Assembly: GCA_963995525.1 (NCBI GenBank)
Contig: OZ023209.1
Span: forward strand, 8,184,381-8,248,380
Direction: 5' to 3'
DNA length: 64,000 nucleotides
Origin: Escarpia spicata
Lineage: Eukaryota; Annelida; Polychaeta; Sabellida; Siboglinidae
A program made the translations under genes and the position numbers. Below the pieces are notes generated by a model. That model was not told the origin of the DNA. It ran no database searches and saw nothing but the letters and a program-made list of their open reading frames with translations. Positions 1-13,020 of the stretch are shown here, piece after piece; the first letter of the stretch is position 1, and the number at the start of each line of letters is the position of its first letter.

Positions 1-379
1 ATAGTTTGTTTGAATTTGGATTTGCAAACACAATACCTACAAGTTGTTTGGAATGTTCTTTGAATGTACAGCTATGTAAAACTTAACCACTATTTGTAAA
101 ACTGCAAAATGCGTGTATGCCTCTGTCTATATAGCACCTATTTATTTATTAATATAATAGGTTATTTAATCATTAAATCATTTTATTTATCTTCCTCTGC
201 ATCACCATTGATCTATTGTCACGTTGTTTATACGCAGTGCCAGCTATGGTCTGAAAACTGCAACGTATAAGTAGAGAAGCTAAGACCCTACTTGATGTTT
301 TCCAAATCACCGAGGTTGTGTCTAACTGCCTTCAAAGGAATATATTCTAAAGCGGTGAAGTATTGACCCTCCTATTCTA
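1..379. other. AT-rich flank, nothing recognised
   Basis: AT-rich non-coding sequence. I see no convincing exon, RNA gene or repeat before the SINE that starts near 380. Confidence 0.5.
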
Positions 380-725
380 GGAGCGCAGTGGCACAGTGAA
401 TAGAGCATCGGATTCTCAATCGAGAGAACCCGGATTCGAATCCTGTGCTGCGATGTCGAAACTTGGGCAAGTTCGTCCACTCTACTTTGCCCCAGTTCAC
501 TCGATTGTATGAATGAATACCTGACTATACACAGTGGTGGATATTTTTGTACGAACAGTCTTCGCGCATTAATTGCAGCGTGGCTGAATAATTCCCAGAG
601 TAGACGAGATGGTGTTCGATTAAACAAGTCTGCCAGGGACTGAAATATAAAGCGCGCTGACCAGTCCTAAGGACTGGATACTGCGCTATACATGTATAAG
701 AACTTACATTTATCGTTATTATTCT
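380..725 (+). mobile_element. tRNA-derived SINE
   Basis: The first ~73 bases look like a decayed tRNA. An A-box-like TGGCACAGTGA lies near 389 and a B-box-like GATTCGAATCC near 432. The acceptor-like arms CGCAG and CTGCG can pair, but the anticodon stem is poor, so this is not a working tRNA gene. The body follows (CTTGGGCAAGTT..., TTTGCCCCAGTTCAC, ATGAATACCTGAC), then a distal part ending CTGCGCTATA...TTACATTTAT...TTATTATTC. Tail and body resemble the V/Meta-type SINEs known from many invertebrates; that family assignment is from memory. It ends about 30 bp before the EGF exon acceptor, so it lies in the upstream intron of that gene. Confidence 0.7.
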
Positions 726-754
726 TGCATCATAAAACACGGTTTCCACGACAG

Positions 755-1093
755 GTACGAGGTGTGAGACGTTTACAGACTCCTGCCGGAGTGGTCCGTG
801 CCTTCACGGCGCCACGTGCCACCGCTCGGGGGACGGCACGTTCTGGTGCGAGTGCACGTCCCCGTACAAGGGCGTGCACTGCAAGACGCACAAATGCACG
901 GGCGAGTCGTGCGAGAACGGCGCCACGTGCGTCGTGCAGGACGGAGCTCCTCGTTGTCAGTGCACCGACGGCTTCGTCGGCGCCCACTGCGATGTCGACA
1001 CGTGTGCCTACATCGCGTGTGCCAACAACGGCACGTGTGCGCGGGGTCGGTGCAACTGTCCCCCCGGCTACACAGGCAAGCAGTGTGACCACC
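755..1093 (+). CDS. EGF-repeat membrane protein, exon with three EGF domains (partial gene)
   Basis: The exon begins after a CCACGACAG acceptor with phase 1. It encodes the end of one EGF module (TRCE) and three complete EGF-like domains with six cysteines each: DSCRSGPC...WCECTSPYKGVHC, KCTGESCENGATC...CQCTDGFVGAHC and TCAYIACANNGTC...CNCPPGYTGKQC. Phase-1 boundaries are usual for EGF exons. I end it at CACC|GTGAGG (phase 1), which joins in frame to the transmembrane exon at 1873. The frame stays open past this donor (EDPCDVHPC..., resembling the start of another EGF), so a later donor such as the one at 1251 (CAT|GTAGGT, phase 0) joining an acceptor at 1860 is an alternative. The 5' exons and start codon lie outside the window. 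The region is GC-rich compared with its surroundings, as expected for coding DNA here. It is probably a cell-surface receptor or ligand; I cannot name the family. Confidence 0.75.
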
Positions 1094-1872
<779 letters not shown>

Positions 1873-1966
1873 TCTGGATTCTCGTGCTGATTGTCATCGC
1901 TGTCGTTGTCGTACTAATCGTCGTCATCACCGTCGCCGCGTGGCTACTCCTGCGCGCCAACAGAAA
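1873..1966 (+). CDS. EGF-repeat membrane protein, transmembrane exon
   Basis: This exon encodes one strongly hydrophobic helix (WILVLIVIAVVVVLIVV, then ITVAAWLLL) followed by the basic stop-transfer sequence RANRK. That is typical of a single-pass type I receptor just after its EGF array. The donor AGAAA|GTGAGT is strong. It leaves two bases of a lysine codon (AA), which the next exon completes with G, so the junction to 4140 is supported by phase and residue. The acceptor is either GACAG at 1872 (phase 1, matching the EGF exon donor at 1093) or the better pyrimidine-rich TTGTAG at 1859 (phase 0, adding KNPT). The cytoplasm begins at RANRK. Confidence 0.75.
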
Positions 1967-2306
1967 GTGAGTGACACCAACGACACACTCATCGACATCA
2001 TCCTGGTTCACGACAGTTTCATGTACTACACGGGTTGACGTTTGACTAAGTGCCGAACTGTGTTGGGTTTACTGTTTCTTATGTAAAGTTTGCTGTTTGT
2101 AAACTGGGTGATTTACCTTTTCTTTTGATGAATAGTTTTACAACTAATAGTAGTCCACCACCGAATTCCTCCTACAAGTCAAAATCGTCTCACACTTTCT
2201 GTTGTTACCGATGCTGACCTTCTCACCACACTGACCTAACTCGTTATATTGTTATGGTTGCAGATTTCCTCTATCGTGTTTGTGTTATTTGTTTTGTGTT
2301 GTTGTT

Positions 2307-2359
2307 GTTGTTATTGATTGATTGATTGATTGATAGATATATAGATAGATAGATAGATA

Positions 2360-2425
<66 letters not shown>

Positions 2426-2436
2426 CTGACTGACAA
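2307..2436. repeat. GATT/GATA tetranucleotide microsatellite
   Basis: Runs of TGAT with a GATA block in the middle and a GACT end, inside the second intron of the EGF gene. Confidence 0.95.
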
Positions 2437-2644
2437 TTTTATTTCTACTCGGTGACATACTTAGTTTTCACTATTTTCGATGGCCGAACCATTCATACAC
2501 CACTTACATCAATCATACAACACGTGTTGATATATGTACAAAGGATACAAGTTATCGTAGTTGTTCTTTTCTTTGTTGTTGAGTTAAGCCATTTTTGTCA
2601 ACGAAGATATCTGAATAGTTGTCTTTGTTGTTTACAGTTGTTTG

Positions 2645-2985
2645 CCCTTTACCACAAGGTCGTTGATACATCTGATTTTTAACACTGTTAGACGTTTACT
2701 ACAACGTCGTTGATACATCTGATTGTTAACACTGTTAGACGTTTACTACAACGTCGTTGATACATCTGATTGTTAACACTGTTAGACGTTTACTACAACG
2801 TCGTTGATACATCTGATTGTTAACACTGTTAGACGTTTACTACAACGTCGTTGATACATCTGATTGTTAACACTGTTAGACGTTTACTACAACGTCGTTG
2901 ATACATATGATTGTTAACACTGTTAGACGTTTACTACAACGTCGTTGATACATATGATTGTTAACACTGTTAGACGTTTACTACG
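2645..2985. repeat. 47-bp tandem repeat, about 7 copies
   Basis: A unit containing GTCGTTGATACATCTGATT and AACACTGTTAGACGTTTACT repeats about seven times with few changes. The first copy is the most diverged and the last two share CATATGATT instead of CATCTGATT, which suggests stepwise expansion. It is intronic. Confidence 0.95.
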
Positions 2986-2989
2986 GCTT

Positions 2990-4139
2990 GTTTTCCAAGT
3001 TTAGTTGTCTTCGCCAGTACTAATAGTCTAAATGCCATATATTGTCCAAATTTTTTTTCCAGTGAACTATGTCAATATTTTTGTACATGTGTGTTATCCA
3101 GTGTTATCACAAATCCGAAGCCACGTGTTTGTTAAAGCATTGACAAAATTCGTCTTAAACGTGACCGGTCACAGTCCAAACCTGGAAATGCCTGTTTTTC
3201 GGAAATGTCGGAAGGCGCAGACACGTGACGTCACTCGTGGAACGGCCTACACGTGGTCCCACGATCTACGCGGCTAAATGATATTCCATTATAATTATAT
3301 TTCAACTGTTTTATCATTAACATGTATAATTGATGACGATATATGTTGTGGGAAACAGTGATAATTCGGATTCTACTGGACATTCGGTGCACATCTTCCC
3401 CAAAGACCCAATTTGTCGGCAGAAAAATGCAATTTAACATCAGCAGAAACAACATTAATCTGTCAGACGTCATCATCACTGTCTCCAAAATACAATTTAT
3501 CATCGTATGCATCGGTCTCGGTAACAGAAGAGACACCGCTCTCGCTTACACGACGCGGGACGCGCGCGGGGCGGGTGTCAATCAGTCAAGGTAGTCCAGG
3601 CAGGCAGCTGTGTTCCAGTAGAGACGTCAAACTGTCTCACGCCGCTGCCAATCGGCTGTGTCCGTAAAACGGCAAATTTATATTTTTTTTATGTTGTACG
3701 CTTTTATGCGATTCATACACATATTTTCAACAGCATAATTTGAAAGTGCTCATCACTTGTTATTATTTAACAAGATTTAACAAGATTGCCACCCAGATAA
3801 TTAACTCTAGGTGGCAGGTGGACAAGGAAGCCCTTTTGCTTATTGAGAGTTCAAATTATGGAACATAGCACATTTTATCCCAGGATATGGCCTTTAATAT
3901 TATTGCTGGTCGACATTACTTGGTTAACTATTACTTGTTGTTAATTAGTATATGTTACTAAGTTCTTATTCGCCACTACTTGTTAACTACTTCTTGTCGT
4001 TCTCCACAACTTGTTGTTATCTGCTGTTTGATGTTTATCGCTGTGCATTATTCTCCACGTCTTGTTGTTCACCTTCTGTCCATACCCAAATACGTACGCA
4101 AGGATAACTAACGAGCTATAACTTTGACATTGACTTCAG
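2990..4139 (+). other. Remainder of the EGF-gene intron
   Basis: Unique intronic sequence. Short open frames at 3343-3667 show no domain and no clear splice pair, and I do not call them. The pyrimidine-rich end TTGACATTGACTTCAG forms the acceptor of the tail exon. Confidence 0.5.
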
Positions 4140-4539
4140 GTTACTGGAGCAGAAAGCTCACTTGAGCTTGGTGCTGACCAACTCGAATTCCAGCACGGAG
4201 ACAATGTCGGAGTACGACACCAGCACATCTGTTCATCGGTACGCTTCTCTCTCTCGCTACACGTCTCTGTTCGCCGGACACCATCCCGTTGCGCTGCCAC
4301 CTTACGACTCGGCCTCGCATGCCTACACTGTCAGCTCCGGTGCCTACGAGAACCCCGACTACGTCGATGACCTGCAGCAGTCCTTCACAGACGCACAAGA
4401 AGAGACAGGAGACGCTAGGGTGACAAGCGACAACACCATTGGCGAGTGTGTCACTGCCGGCCACAACAGCGATGGCGAATCGTCTCCAACGCAACCAGAA
4501 AACACCGAGCATGTTTATCTAGAGTTGATTTCGGACTAG
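4140..4539 (+). CDS. EGF-repeat membrane protein, last exon (cytoplasmic tail)
   Basis: After the acceptor ACTTCAG at 4139, the first G completes the lysine codon left open at 1966. The frame then runs to a TAG stop at 4537-4539. It encodes about 132 residues of hydrophilic tail, rich in serine, threonine and tyrosine. Visible motifs are ENPDYVDDL, which contains an NPxY-type sequence used for endocytosis or PTB-domain binding in other receptors, and a C-terminal VYLELISD with a YxxL pattern used for sorting or SH2 binding. These functions are inferred from motif form only. No kinase or other enzymatic domain is present, so this would be a short-tailed adhesion or signalling receptor. Codon usage is GC-rich like the EGF exon. 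Confidence 0.8.
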
Positions 4540-6910
4540 GTACAGTGGGCCTAACCAGATGCGTTTGTTGAAACAAAACGTTCGGCTGGCTATCCCCTGA
4601 ACTGGCCTTCTTGTACGCCAGTAGTTATTACGTTCATGAAACTAATAACCACTTACGCCATATATTCATGGTATTTGTATTAATTATATTGTGTGACAGT
4701 TTGGTTCAGTCTCGGTGCTGGTTTGCCGGTGTGTTGAACCAGCTGACAGTGTTCTTATTAGTGTCGTATTTGCTAAACATGAGTGCGGCAGCTATTGCGG
4801 CACCTCCACAGCTACCTACGTCCACAGCTGGTGGAGCAGTTAGTGACAAGACGACAAGCGACAAACATTGCCACCTACCTCCACATCTAACTGTCTTCTC
4901 TAGTCGCTCGCTCTAACTGCTTCTTTGAACTGAGTAGACCGCAGTTATCGCACTTCATCTTAGTTTATCGTCCAACGAGCCGCATTGCGCCGATAGGAGC
5001 AATCAACGTATAACTGTTGAAAGGTACGTGACTCTGTTCAAGATATAAAGGATATGATTATTTTGTTAATCTTCAACATATATTTCGATCACTTGCTATT
5101 TGAATATGTTTATATTTCACTATTACGGCCATCCTCGGGTCTGGATCAGAGTGACCCCAAAAGCAAGGTAACCGCATTAGCGGGACTAATTTCCTGTTAC
5201 AAAAATTAATTGACACTAACCCAGAGTGACCTTTATTGAGAGGTATTAACGAGTCGAGTCGTAAAGCGAGGTTCGACTGTGCTTATCGTACTTTCTCAAC
5301 TGAATGCAGTTGTCCAACAGAACGTTCAGCAAGAAGAATACAACAATGGACGCCTGTGCAACATCGTTGCTTACGTACTAAGGTGGTTGTTTGTAACAAC
5401 CCTGTCTCCATAGACAAAGTGCGCACGCACGCATGCGCGCGCACACACACACGTGCAATAATACAACAACACCAGTGACAATTTTATGTATGTGCCTTAA
5501 TATATGTACGAATCCTGTACACGAATAAAGATGTCATTTTTATTATTGAGAAAAACAAATCACCTTAGAACCAATGTTTTTGGTACGGGAAGTCCTACTC
5601 CTGGTCCGTTATTACACCGGACCTTGTTGGGTTCATTCGCAGATAAACAACATATAATTACACACAAAGGCAAGGGCCTTAATTTGAAATTTGGTCGAGA
5701 TATGCATTGTGGTATGTTAGACATTGTGCAAATGGGGGCAAGTAAATCGAGGAAGAGACACAGTACATGCAAGGGTATGCGGGCATGTTAACGTTTTACT
5801 CTTATTAGACGGCTTGAATAAGGAGCGCCAACCTTTCAGGGATTAATCTACGGCCCCATGGGTTGAACAAAGACCTATTTCGTTTCTCAAGATACACTAT
5901 ATGTATAGAGTTATTGGTAGTCATGGGCAAATCTCATTTGCACAATCGAGATGCGTGCACGTGTATTTTTAGGCCGCGATACATTGGTATTGTTTGCCCG
6001 ACCAGACAAGATCAGACTAAAACAGACTCCCTCCAACTACACCGTATCCTCTACACCGACCGACACCGACTGTGCTATACTGGAAGACGGTGTGACGTCA
6101 TAATCACGTAAATTTGAAAGTCGGAGGGAGTTTGGTTTTGTCTGGTCTGGCCTGTTCTGATCTAGTCTGGTCGGACGAAAAGTATCAGTGTATACTAGCC
6201 TTTACCGACGTAACCTTTGAGATTATTTCAACAAAATGCATTCTTCTATCGTTGCTAAATACAACTTACGTTAACACGGGCAAGTGTCCTCTCTAGTGTG
6301 AGATCATGGCTTTTTCAAGCGAGACGGTGATGCTACGACTTTTAGTGTGCAACGACTGGCTGTAGTTATCATAACGCACGATACACGTAGAGTAGGCCTA
6401 GAAGGAGTGAACAGAAATGCTCGCAGCCCACCATAAGCAAGTCGGCCCTCATGGACTCACGGCCACTGATAATCATCGTATAGACTGGGAGAACATAAAT
6501 GTTAGGGGGAGTGCTACAAAAGCAGAGGACACGTGACAGAAGCGACATGGATGAAAAAAGTGGCAACGATCAACCGAGACGACGGCAATTGATGGATCCG
6601 GTACATCGCGGTTTGTTTACGTCACAATCAAGATTATCACGTGACCTCCGTCAAGCTTTGTTTTTGCACCAACAATGTTGATAATGGCATTATATATGTG
6701 CATTACATTACTAAGGCGGCATGTCGTCTGCTAGATCATACATTCCCGCATACGTTGTCTCTTTAAAAGAGTTGCCTTATATTGTGTCATAAAGAAACAC
6801 TTCTGGGGACAGAATAAAAAAAATAAAATACACGACGGAAAGTCCAAACGCTACACGTGTTCGTAATTCAGTTTTTGATAGCTTGGCGGATCTTTTGCTT
6901 CCGCACGTCT
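4540..6910. other. 3' UTR and intergenic DNA
   Basis: It begins with the 3' UTR of the EGF gene. The first clear AATAAA on this strand is at 5524-5529 (CACGAATAAAGATG), a possible but distant poly(A) signal. Several short open frames (4611-4916, 5236-5478, 5504-5791) have no recognisable domain and are not called. A CACG-rich run lies near 5420-5455. Confidence 0.4.
5998..6175. mobile_element. Small inverted-repeat element (MITE-like)
   Basis: The left arm (5998-6037, CCGACCAGACAAGATCAGAC...CCCTCC) matches, in inverted orientation, the right arm (6121-6175, GGAGGGAG...GATCTAGTCTGGTCGG). The right arm carries an extra GTCTGGCCTGTTC-type insertion. The ~80-bp centre is unrelated. It fits a short non-autonomous DNA transposon, but I see no clear target duplication. 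Confidence 0.5.
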
Positions 6911-6914
6911 ATGA

Positions 6915-6922
6915 TGACGTCA
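6915..6922 (+). promoter_or_regulatory. CRE-like palindrome TGACGTCA
   Basis: A perfect TGACGTCA (CREB/ATF-type site) stands 11 bp before an ATG at 6933. It could belong to a promoter or to a transposon. No CpG-rich context or TATA box decides this. Confidence 0.25.
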
Positions 6923-6932
6923 TCCTACAAGA

Positions 6933-6962
6933 ATGGCGTCCAGAAGACCAAGAAAGCGAGAG
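6933..6962 (+). other. Possible first coding exon (10 codons)
   Basis: ATG GCG TCC followed by a basic stretch (MASRRPRKRE), ending at a donor-like GAG|GTAACA. A start context after a CRE-like site plus a donor suggests a first exon, but I could not find a matching second exon downstream on this strand. Confidence 0.2.
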
Positions 6963-7322
6963 GTAACATTCACTTTTGGATACAAGAAATATAATGAATG
7001 TTGATGTATAGTAAGATCTGTGTACATCAATGCAATAACCCGCGAGTGCCACTGGAGTGCAACTGAGTGTACCTACAATGTACAGTTGGATAAGGCAAAC
7101 TCAAAAATGAAATCAGCTTCCCTACCAGGGTTAAGGTCGTTTGTCGGCAGAACGGCGAAGATCTACTGTCACGGCTAAGGACATCAACGATGCCGGACTG
7201 ACGATTTCCTCCTAGGTGAATGGCCAGGATCATCTACCAGTACCACAGTTAGTGAGGAACCGTGGGGAAAACCATAGTGTTGTCAATCGTCACACCTTTG
7301 TGCGTCATTGGGTCTTAACACT

Positions 7323-7560
7323 TAAAGGAGACAGTATATTCCTAGTTTTATATTTATTAATTTATTTATTAAATTATTAATTTTACTTTAAAATAATGTT
7401 CTTAAGACTATACTAACAAAGTTGGATGTATACTGCCTGCCAATTTATGTTTAGTAAAACCGTAACAACGTTCGTAATGTGTAAGACACGACCCCGGAGC
7501 ATGGTCAAATAGTAAACCAAACATCCAGTTTCAAAACTAGCTTTGTTAGCATATTGCCAC
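7323..7560. repeat. Dispersed repeat family C, copy 1
   Basis: This stretch matches 32450-32660 throughout: TTCCTAGTTTT, TAATGTTCTTAAGACTAT, TTTAGTAA, ACGACCC, and CATCCA then TTTCAAAAC, in the same order and spacing. Divergence is moderate. No coding capacity is seen. The second copy sits in an intron of the SLC18B1-like gene. Confidence 0.8.
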
Positions 7561-8779
7561 GTCACCGAAAAGCTGCAAACATCCCAGTGCTGCAGCTGAA
7601 CGTTGTGAATGGCGGTCAGCTATTAGCACCGGGTGTAACTTCAACGGGACATCGGCTGTGAGACAAAGACGCAAGACAGTCAGCGACGTCACAATCCGGC
7701 CAACAAACCACCAGTTACACATCACGGTTCAATTCAATTCAAATACCTTTATTGTCTCTCATGGGGAAATTCAATATTTATGGAAGAGACTTCAAACCAC
7801 TTGATATCTCCGATATCGTACCAGTGATCCAAAAGTAAAATTTATCTTCATAGTAGCGACACCTAGCGACCACTGTCAAATACAATTTTGGTATGATAGC
7901 ATTTTCAATGTTACTGCATTGATCAAGGCCATATGCGTCGCATCGACCTGAACTTGACATATGTGCCGTGGGGGGTAAAAGGCCTACCCGGCACCTACCC
8001 GTCATCTGTCATCTGCACTTAACACAATAATACCGTCCTCGACCAGTAACATAGATAAGTTAGTACAATGTGAAGAGAGGAAAGCGACAAGAAGCGCAAG
8101 AAGTGCGACAATGACACAGCACATGCAGTGAAGGCGCTTCCTGGCAAACAGCCGAAGTGGGACCCTGATGACAGGAACTTTAAGTTATGGAGAACGAAGA
8201 GCCAGATGGTTGCAACCAACTCAACTTGGACCGCGATCATGCGCAGAAAGACGAAAAGGTGTGTCCCACAAACCTTTCGGCCTCGACAAGGCCATAAACT
8301 CAAAGCAAAAGAACCCGAAAGTCCATCCAATTAAATTCGGGGAACTGAAACAGTGAGTGCGATTTAATAATGCCGTTTAACGAGTTATCTCCTGTGGGTG
8401 GGCCAAGCCTAGAGTTCGACGCTGCGAACAAGTCCAGTAAGACGGCCCGCCCGGCAACATCTCACTCACCCACTGTGCATTGCAGGCCCTACCTGCGTCT
8501 GATCTGGTCTGGTCTTAAAAAAATAAATATCGTATATAGACTTCTTACTATAAGTCTAGGCAAGGTGAACTTCTTGCATTAAGACCTTTTTCAAACAAAA
8601 CAAGGTCGGTTAACTGGATAAGATTGGATTTCGTCTATATAGATTTTCCATGGTAGGTGTATAGCCTATATTATATTATATGGTTATTTGATCCCGTGCA
8701 ACAGTTTATTTCACATATACTTTCCATTGTGGTAAGCCTAAATAGAACTTGAATAACATTACTTACAACGTCGACAGTA
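7561..8779. other. Intergenic DNA with weak coding-like patches
   Basis: TTCAATTCAATTCAA followed by CTTTATTGTCTCTC (about 7728-7760) looks like the reverse complement of a LINE tail. Around 8128-8360 two overlapping frames stay open, and one ends KFGELKQ just before AAACA|GTGAGT. There is no acceptor and no recognisable domain, so I do not call a gene. Confidence 0.35.
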
Positions 8780-9802
8780 GGGGAGACAGGGAACGGTTGT
8801 CACACTTTTTTGTTTTCTTATTTTCTTCTTTGTAATAACAATTCCCTAAGATTTGTTGTTGCGAAGATTAATATATGTATAAATAATGGGCATAAATAAC
8901 GTCGACGTAGCCTTATTAAAGTGTGACATTTGGGTCATTTAAAAAGGGTCTGTCGTGTGACAAGCTGCCCTATGCTCGGGTTGGTTGTCACACAACGTGG
9001 GATTGGTTGCCACAAAATGTTGGGACTTCGATTATGGAAAATAAAGTAATGTTTTCACGAAATATAATTCCACAGTCAAAGACGCATTCTGAATGTTGTC
9101 TGAGGGCATATCAGTGAATTTGTAAAAATATTGCAAGTGGCTAAAAATTGCGATATCAAAAGTTTCACGATCAGAATAATTAAAGTGTTTTAACGACATG
9201 CTACATGAAAACTACCCGTTGAAATCATGGCCCGTTCCAGCATGACGTACCACAACGTGTATACGATAGATAACCAAAGTATGAAATTGATCAAAATGAT
9301 TTGCCAAAATTCGAAATTGTACAATGAGTTCTCACATGTGAGTGATGTGACAACCAACCCCACCTGTTTTGTGACAACCAACCCCACCTGTTTTGTGACA
9401 ACCAATCCCACCTGTTTTGTGACAACCTGCACCTCCATCAATATTTGGCATAAAACATAATTCTTGAAATAACACTTGCTGTGCGAATGGTTTTGCTGTT
9501 ATACATTTAAGACCTCATAATCGGTCCTATTCGACATGACAATCTCTTCAGGCAAAACTAAATAGTACCCGGTGCTACATCATCAGTAGTAACGTATCGG
9601 TGGTTTACCTATGACATGAAAAAACGCCAACGCGTCAATATTGTGTCGCGGAAGAATAAAGTACAAATATGGGTTCGTGCATACTAAACGGCCACTACAC
9701 TGTCTACAGTGATATTCCCGAATGCTCTCGCCATCTATGGGAAACACCAGAGGGTTTGTGACAATCAACCCATGCCATGTGACAACCAACCCCGGTCTCC
9801 CC
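8780..9802. mobile_element. 1.02-kb element with inverted ends and repeated GGTTGTCACA motif
   Basis: The left end reads GGGGAGACAGGGAACGGTTG then TCACA. The right end is its inverted counterpart (TGTGACAACC...GGTCTCCCC). The same TGTGACAACC or GGTTGTCACA core recurs inside: near 8979 and 9003 in one orientation, about four times between 9346 and 9426 as a ~24-bp tandem, and again near 9757 and 9776. Repeated subterminal motifs of this kind are commonly transposase-binding sites. No transposase ORF and no clear target duplication are visible, so it is most likely a non-autonomous DNA transposon of unassigned superfamily. Confidence 0.7.
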
Positions 9803-11227
<1,425 letters not shown>

Positions 11228-11329
11228 ATATACACACGCACGCACGCACACACCATGCACACAAACAAACACACACACAAACACGCACAAAAGCGAGTCG
11301 CTGATTCTGGACTAGTACTACTAGAGGTG

Positions 11330-12583
11330 TCATTGCGAGCACACCTCTTGTTGGTCCTCCCCAGCATCTACCGGTGAGGTCGAGTCCGGGGGACCAACTC
11401 CCGCCATCCACTCCTGTATCCGACTTGACTTCTCATCCGACATCAAATCGTTATCCTCGATGTATTGTTTTACGTCCTTATAGGCATCAGACTCGTTCAC
11501 ACTGCGCCAAGTTCTCCATGTTTTTGCAGAAAAGACGCGCACGCGCAGTTCTGACGGAACTTTGGCCGGTAGACTTTCCGGTCGCGATTCTTCACTGGCC
11601 GACGAGCCATTGTCGCGCGCAAAAAATTCGAGTCCTTCTGGCATCGGGCTGCAATCTGCGTTTGCTGCTACTCGTTTCTCCGGCGACTTGTCAACACAAA
11701 CCACTTGTGGGCGCATGCGCACCACGTCATTACAATCGACGCTGCTGCCAACTGGTGGCAACCCCGTCACATTGTGTAGATTTTTAATAGAACGATGTGC
11801 TCTTTCTATATCTCTACTGCAGCCAGTTTGCTCGGCGACTTTCTCCATGCCTGTTGCCTTGACTACACCTGACCTGTCTAGGGCATGGTACACTGGGCAC
11901 TTGGCACGAGTCGTCCTGCGCTGGACAATCTCTTTAGACACACCGGGACACTGGAGCCGCTCGTCCTGCCAGTGCCGCACCTGACTCGTTACCTGCCTCA
12001 CCTCGTGCAGCTGGCGGCGCTTCTGTTCCTCGTGCCACTCCCGGTAGCGTTCCATCTGGCGGCGAACCGACGCTTTCAAGTCGGTGATGTCGCCCAGTCT
12101 ATCGCCCATGTCGTAACTGACCGCCTTGTGCACCGTGACGCTGTCGGCGCTACGATACGTCGAGGTGTGACCGTGGGTTAGACGCCACCGAGACCTGGGC
12201 GCGTCTCGACCAGCATGTTCCAGTGAGCTGGCCACGTTACGGAGGCTGTAGGAAGGAATACCGGGGCCCACGTGCCGGCCGATGGCAGGCAAGTGGATGG
12301 GCTCACTCAGCACACGTTCCTGTCTCTTTAGGTTGTGCAGACGTTGCATTTCCAGCGAGCTCCGCTTCTTCCGGTTGTACCCGCACCGGCTCTTGTTGAG
12401 CGGAGATATGTTTGCCGGATAGCGGGTGTATAGAGTTGTCCTCTCTCGCTGGTTCAAGGCGTACACCGCCCGGTCGTTTGTGAGTGTAGATAATTCGCTT
12501 GTGAGCGCGATGCGACGGAGTAGGTTTGTGGGCGGGCAATCGTGGTCATTGTTGATGTAAAGAACAGTCTTTTCCCTTGTCAT
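11330..12583 (-). CDS. Hypothetical 417-residue basic protein, single exon
   Basis: An uninterrupted minus-strand frame runs from ATG (MTREKTVLYINN) to a TGA stop after QQEVCSQ. Such length is unexpected by chance in this repeat-rich, stop-rich DNA, and the region is clearly GC-richer than its flanks. The protein is hydrophilic and rich in arginine, with no signal peptide or membrane segment. Residues ~168-212 (ASVRRQMERYREWHEEQKRR...) form a charged, probably alpha-helical or coiled-coil stretch. The C-terminal third is acidic and ends SRIQEWMAGVGPPDS.... I do not recognise a family. It could be a cytoplasmic or cytoskeletal accessory protein, or one exon of a larger gene. No splice sites are needed to explain it. 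A large CA tract lies within 110 bp of its stop codon. Confidence 0.7.
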   Translation of the reverse strand: MTREKTVLYINNDHDCPPTNLLRRIALTSELSTLTNDRAVYALNQRERTTLYTRYPANISPLNKSRCGYNRKKRSSLEMQRLHNLKRQERVLSEPIHLPAIGRHVGPGIPSYSLRNVASSLEHAGRDAPRSRWRLTHGHTSTYRSADSVTVHKAVSYDMGDRLGDITDLKASVRRQMERYREWHEEQKRRQLHEVRQVTSQVRHWQDERLQCPGVSKEIVQRRTTRAKCPVYHALDRSGVVKATGMEKVAEQTGCSRDIERAHRSIKNLHNVTGLPPVGSSVDCNDVVRMRPQVVCVDKSPEKRVAANADCSPMPEGLEFFARDNGSSASEESRPESLPAKVPSELRVRVFSAKTWRTWRSVNESDAYKDVKQYIEDNDLMSDEKSSRIQEWMAGVGPPDSTSPVDAGEDQQEVCSQ

Positions 12584-12699
12584 CCTGTCACCAAGGTGTT
12601 ACTTCTGAAACAGTTAGATATTCAATATGACAATAATGACAAGGACGGGAATTGCCTCACAGAAGATTATAAAACGTTGGACTCCATGTTTCTGGGAGC

Positions 12700-13020
12700 T
12701 CTACAACCACAAGACTAGATCCAGCGGTGTTTAACTGTCCACACTCCATCAACGAGGACGACTGTCCCATCCTTCGAGAAGTGGAGGCAGCAGTTAAATC
12801 AATCAAAAAAGGAAAATCAACTGGAGTTGACAACATACCAGCTGACTTGGAACAGGCCAGGGAAGAAACCCCCAAGAAGACAACTTGCAGCTCTGCGAGA
12901 ACTACCGCACAGTCAGCCTCATCTCTCTCCCCAGCAAAGTCATGCTGAAGATCACACTAAATAGACAGAAGCCGCAGGTGGAAGCAATCATTGCCGAATA
13001 ACAGGCCGGAGGTTGGTTGA
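12700..13020 (+). mobile_element. Degenerate LINE reverse-transcriptase fragment
   Basis: The frame near 12737 gives VEAAVKSIKKGKSTGVDNIP, the conserved N-terminal RT block of many invertebrate non-LTR elements. After a deletion and frameshift it continues as ENYRTVSLISLPSKVMLKI and then stops before an AEEQAG-like block. Only about 320 bp remain, without EN or catalytic motifs. Confidence 0.8.

Noticed and set aside
393..452. tRNA gene with CTC or similar anticodon
   Set aside because: The anticodon stem does not pair and the sequence continues into a SINE body; it is a SINE head.
3343..3667. Overlapping open frames in the EGF-gene intron
   Set aside because: There is no domain and no splice pair, and the phase of the flanking exons is already satisfied without them.
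8128..8356. Overlapping ORFs ending at AAACA|GTGAGT
   Set aside because: They look exon-like at the 3' side but there is no acceptor, start or family match.
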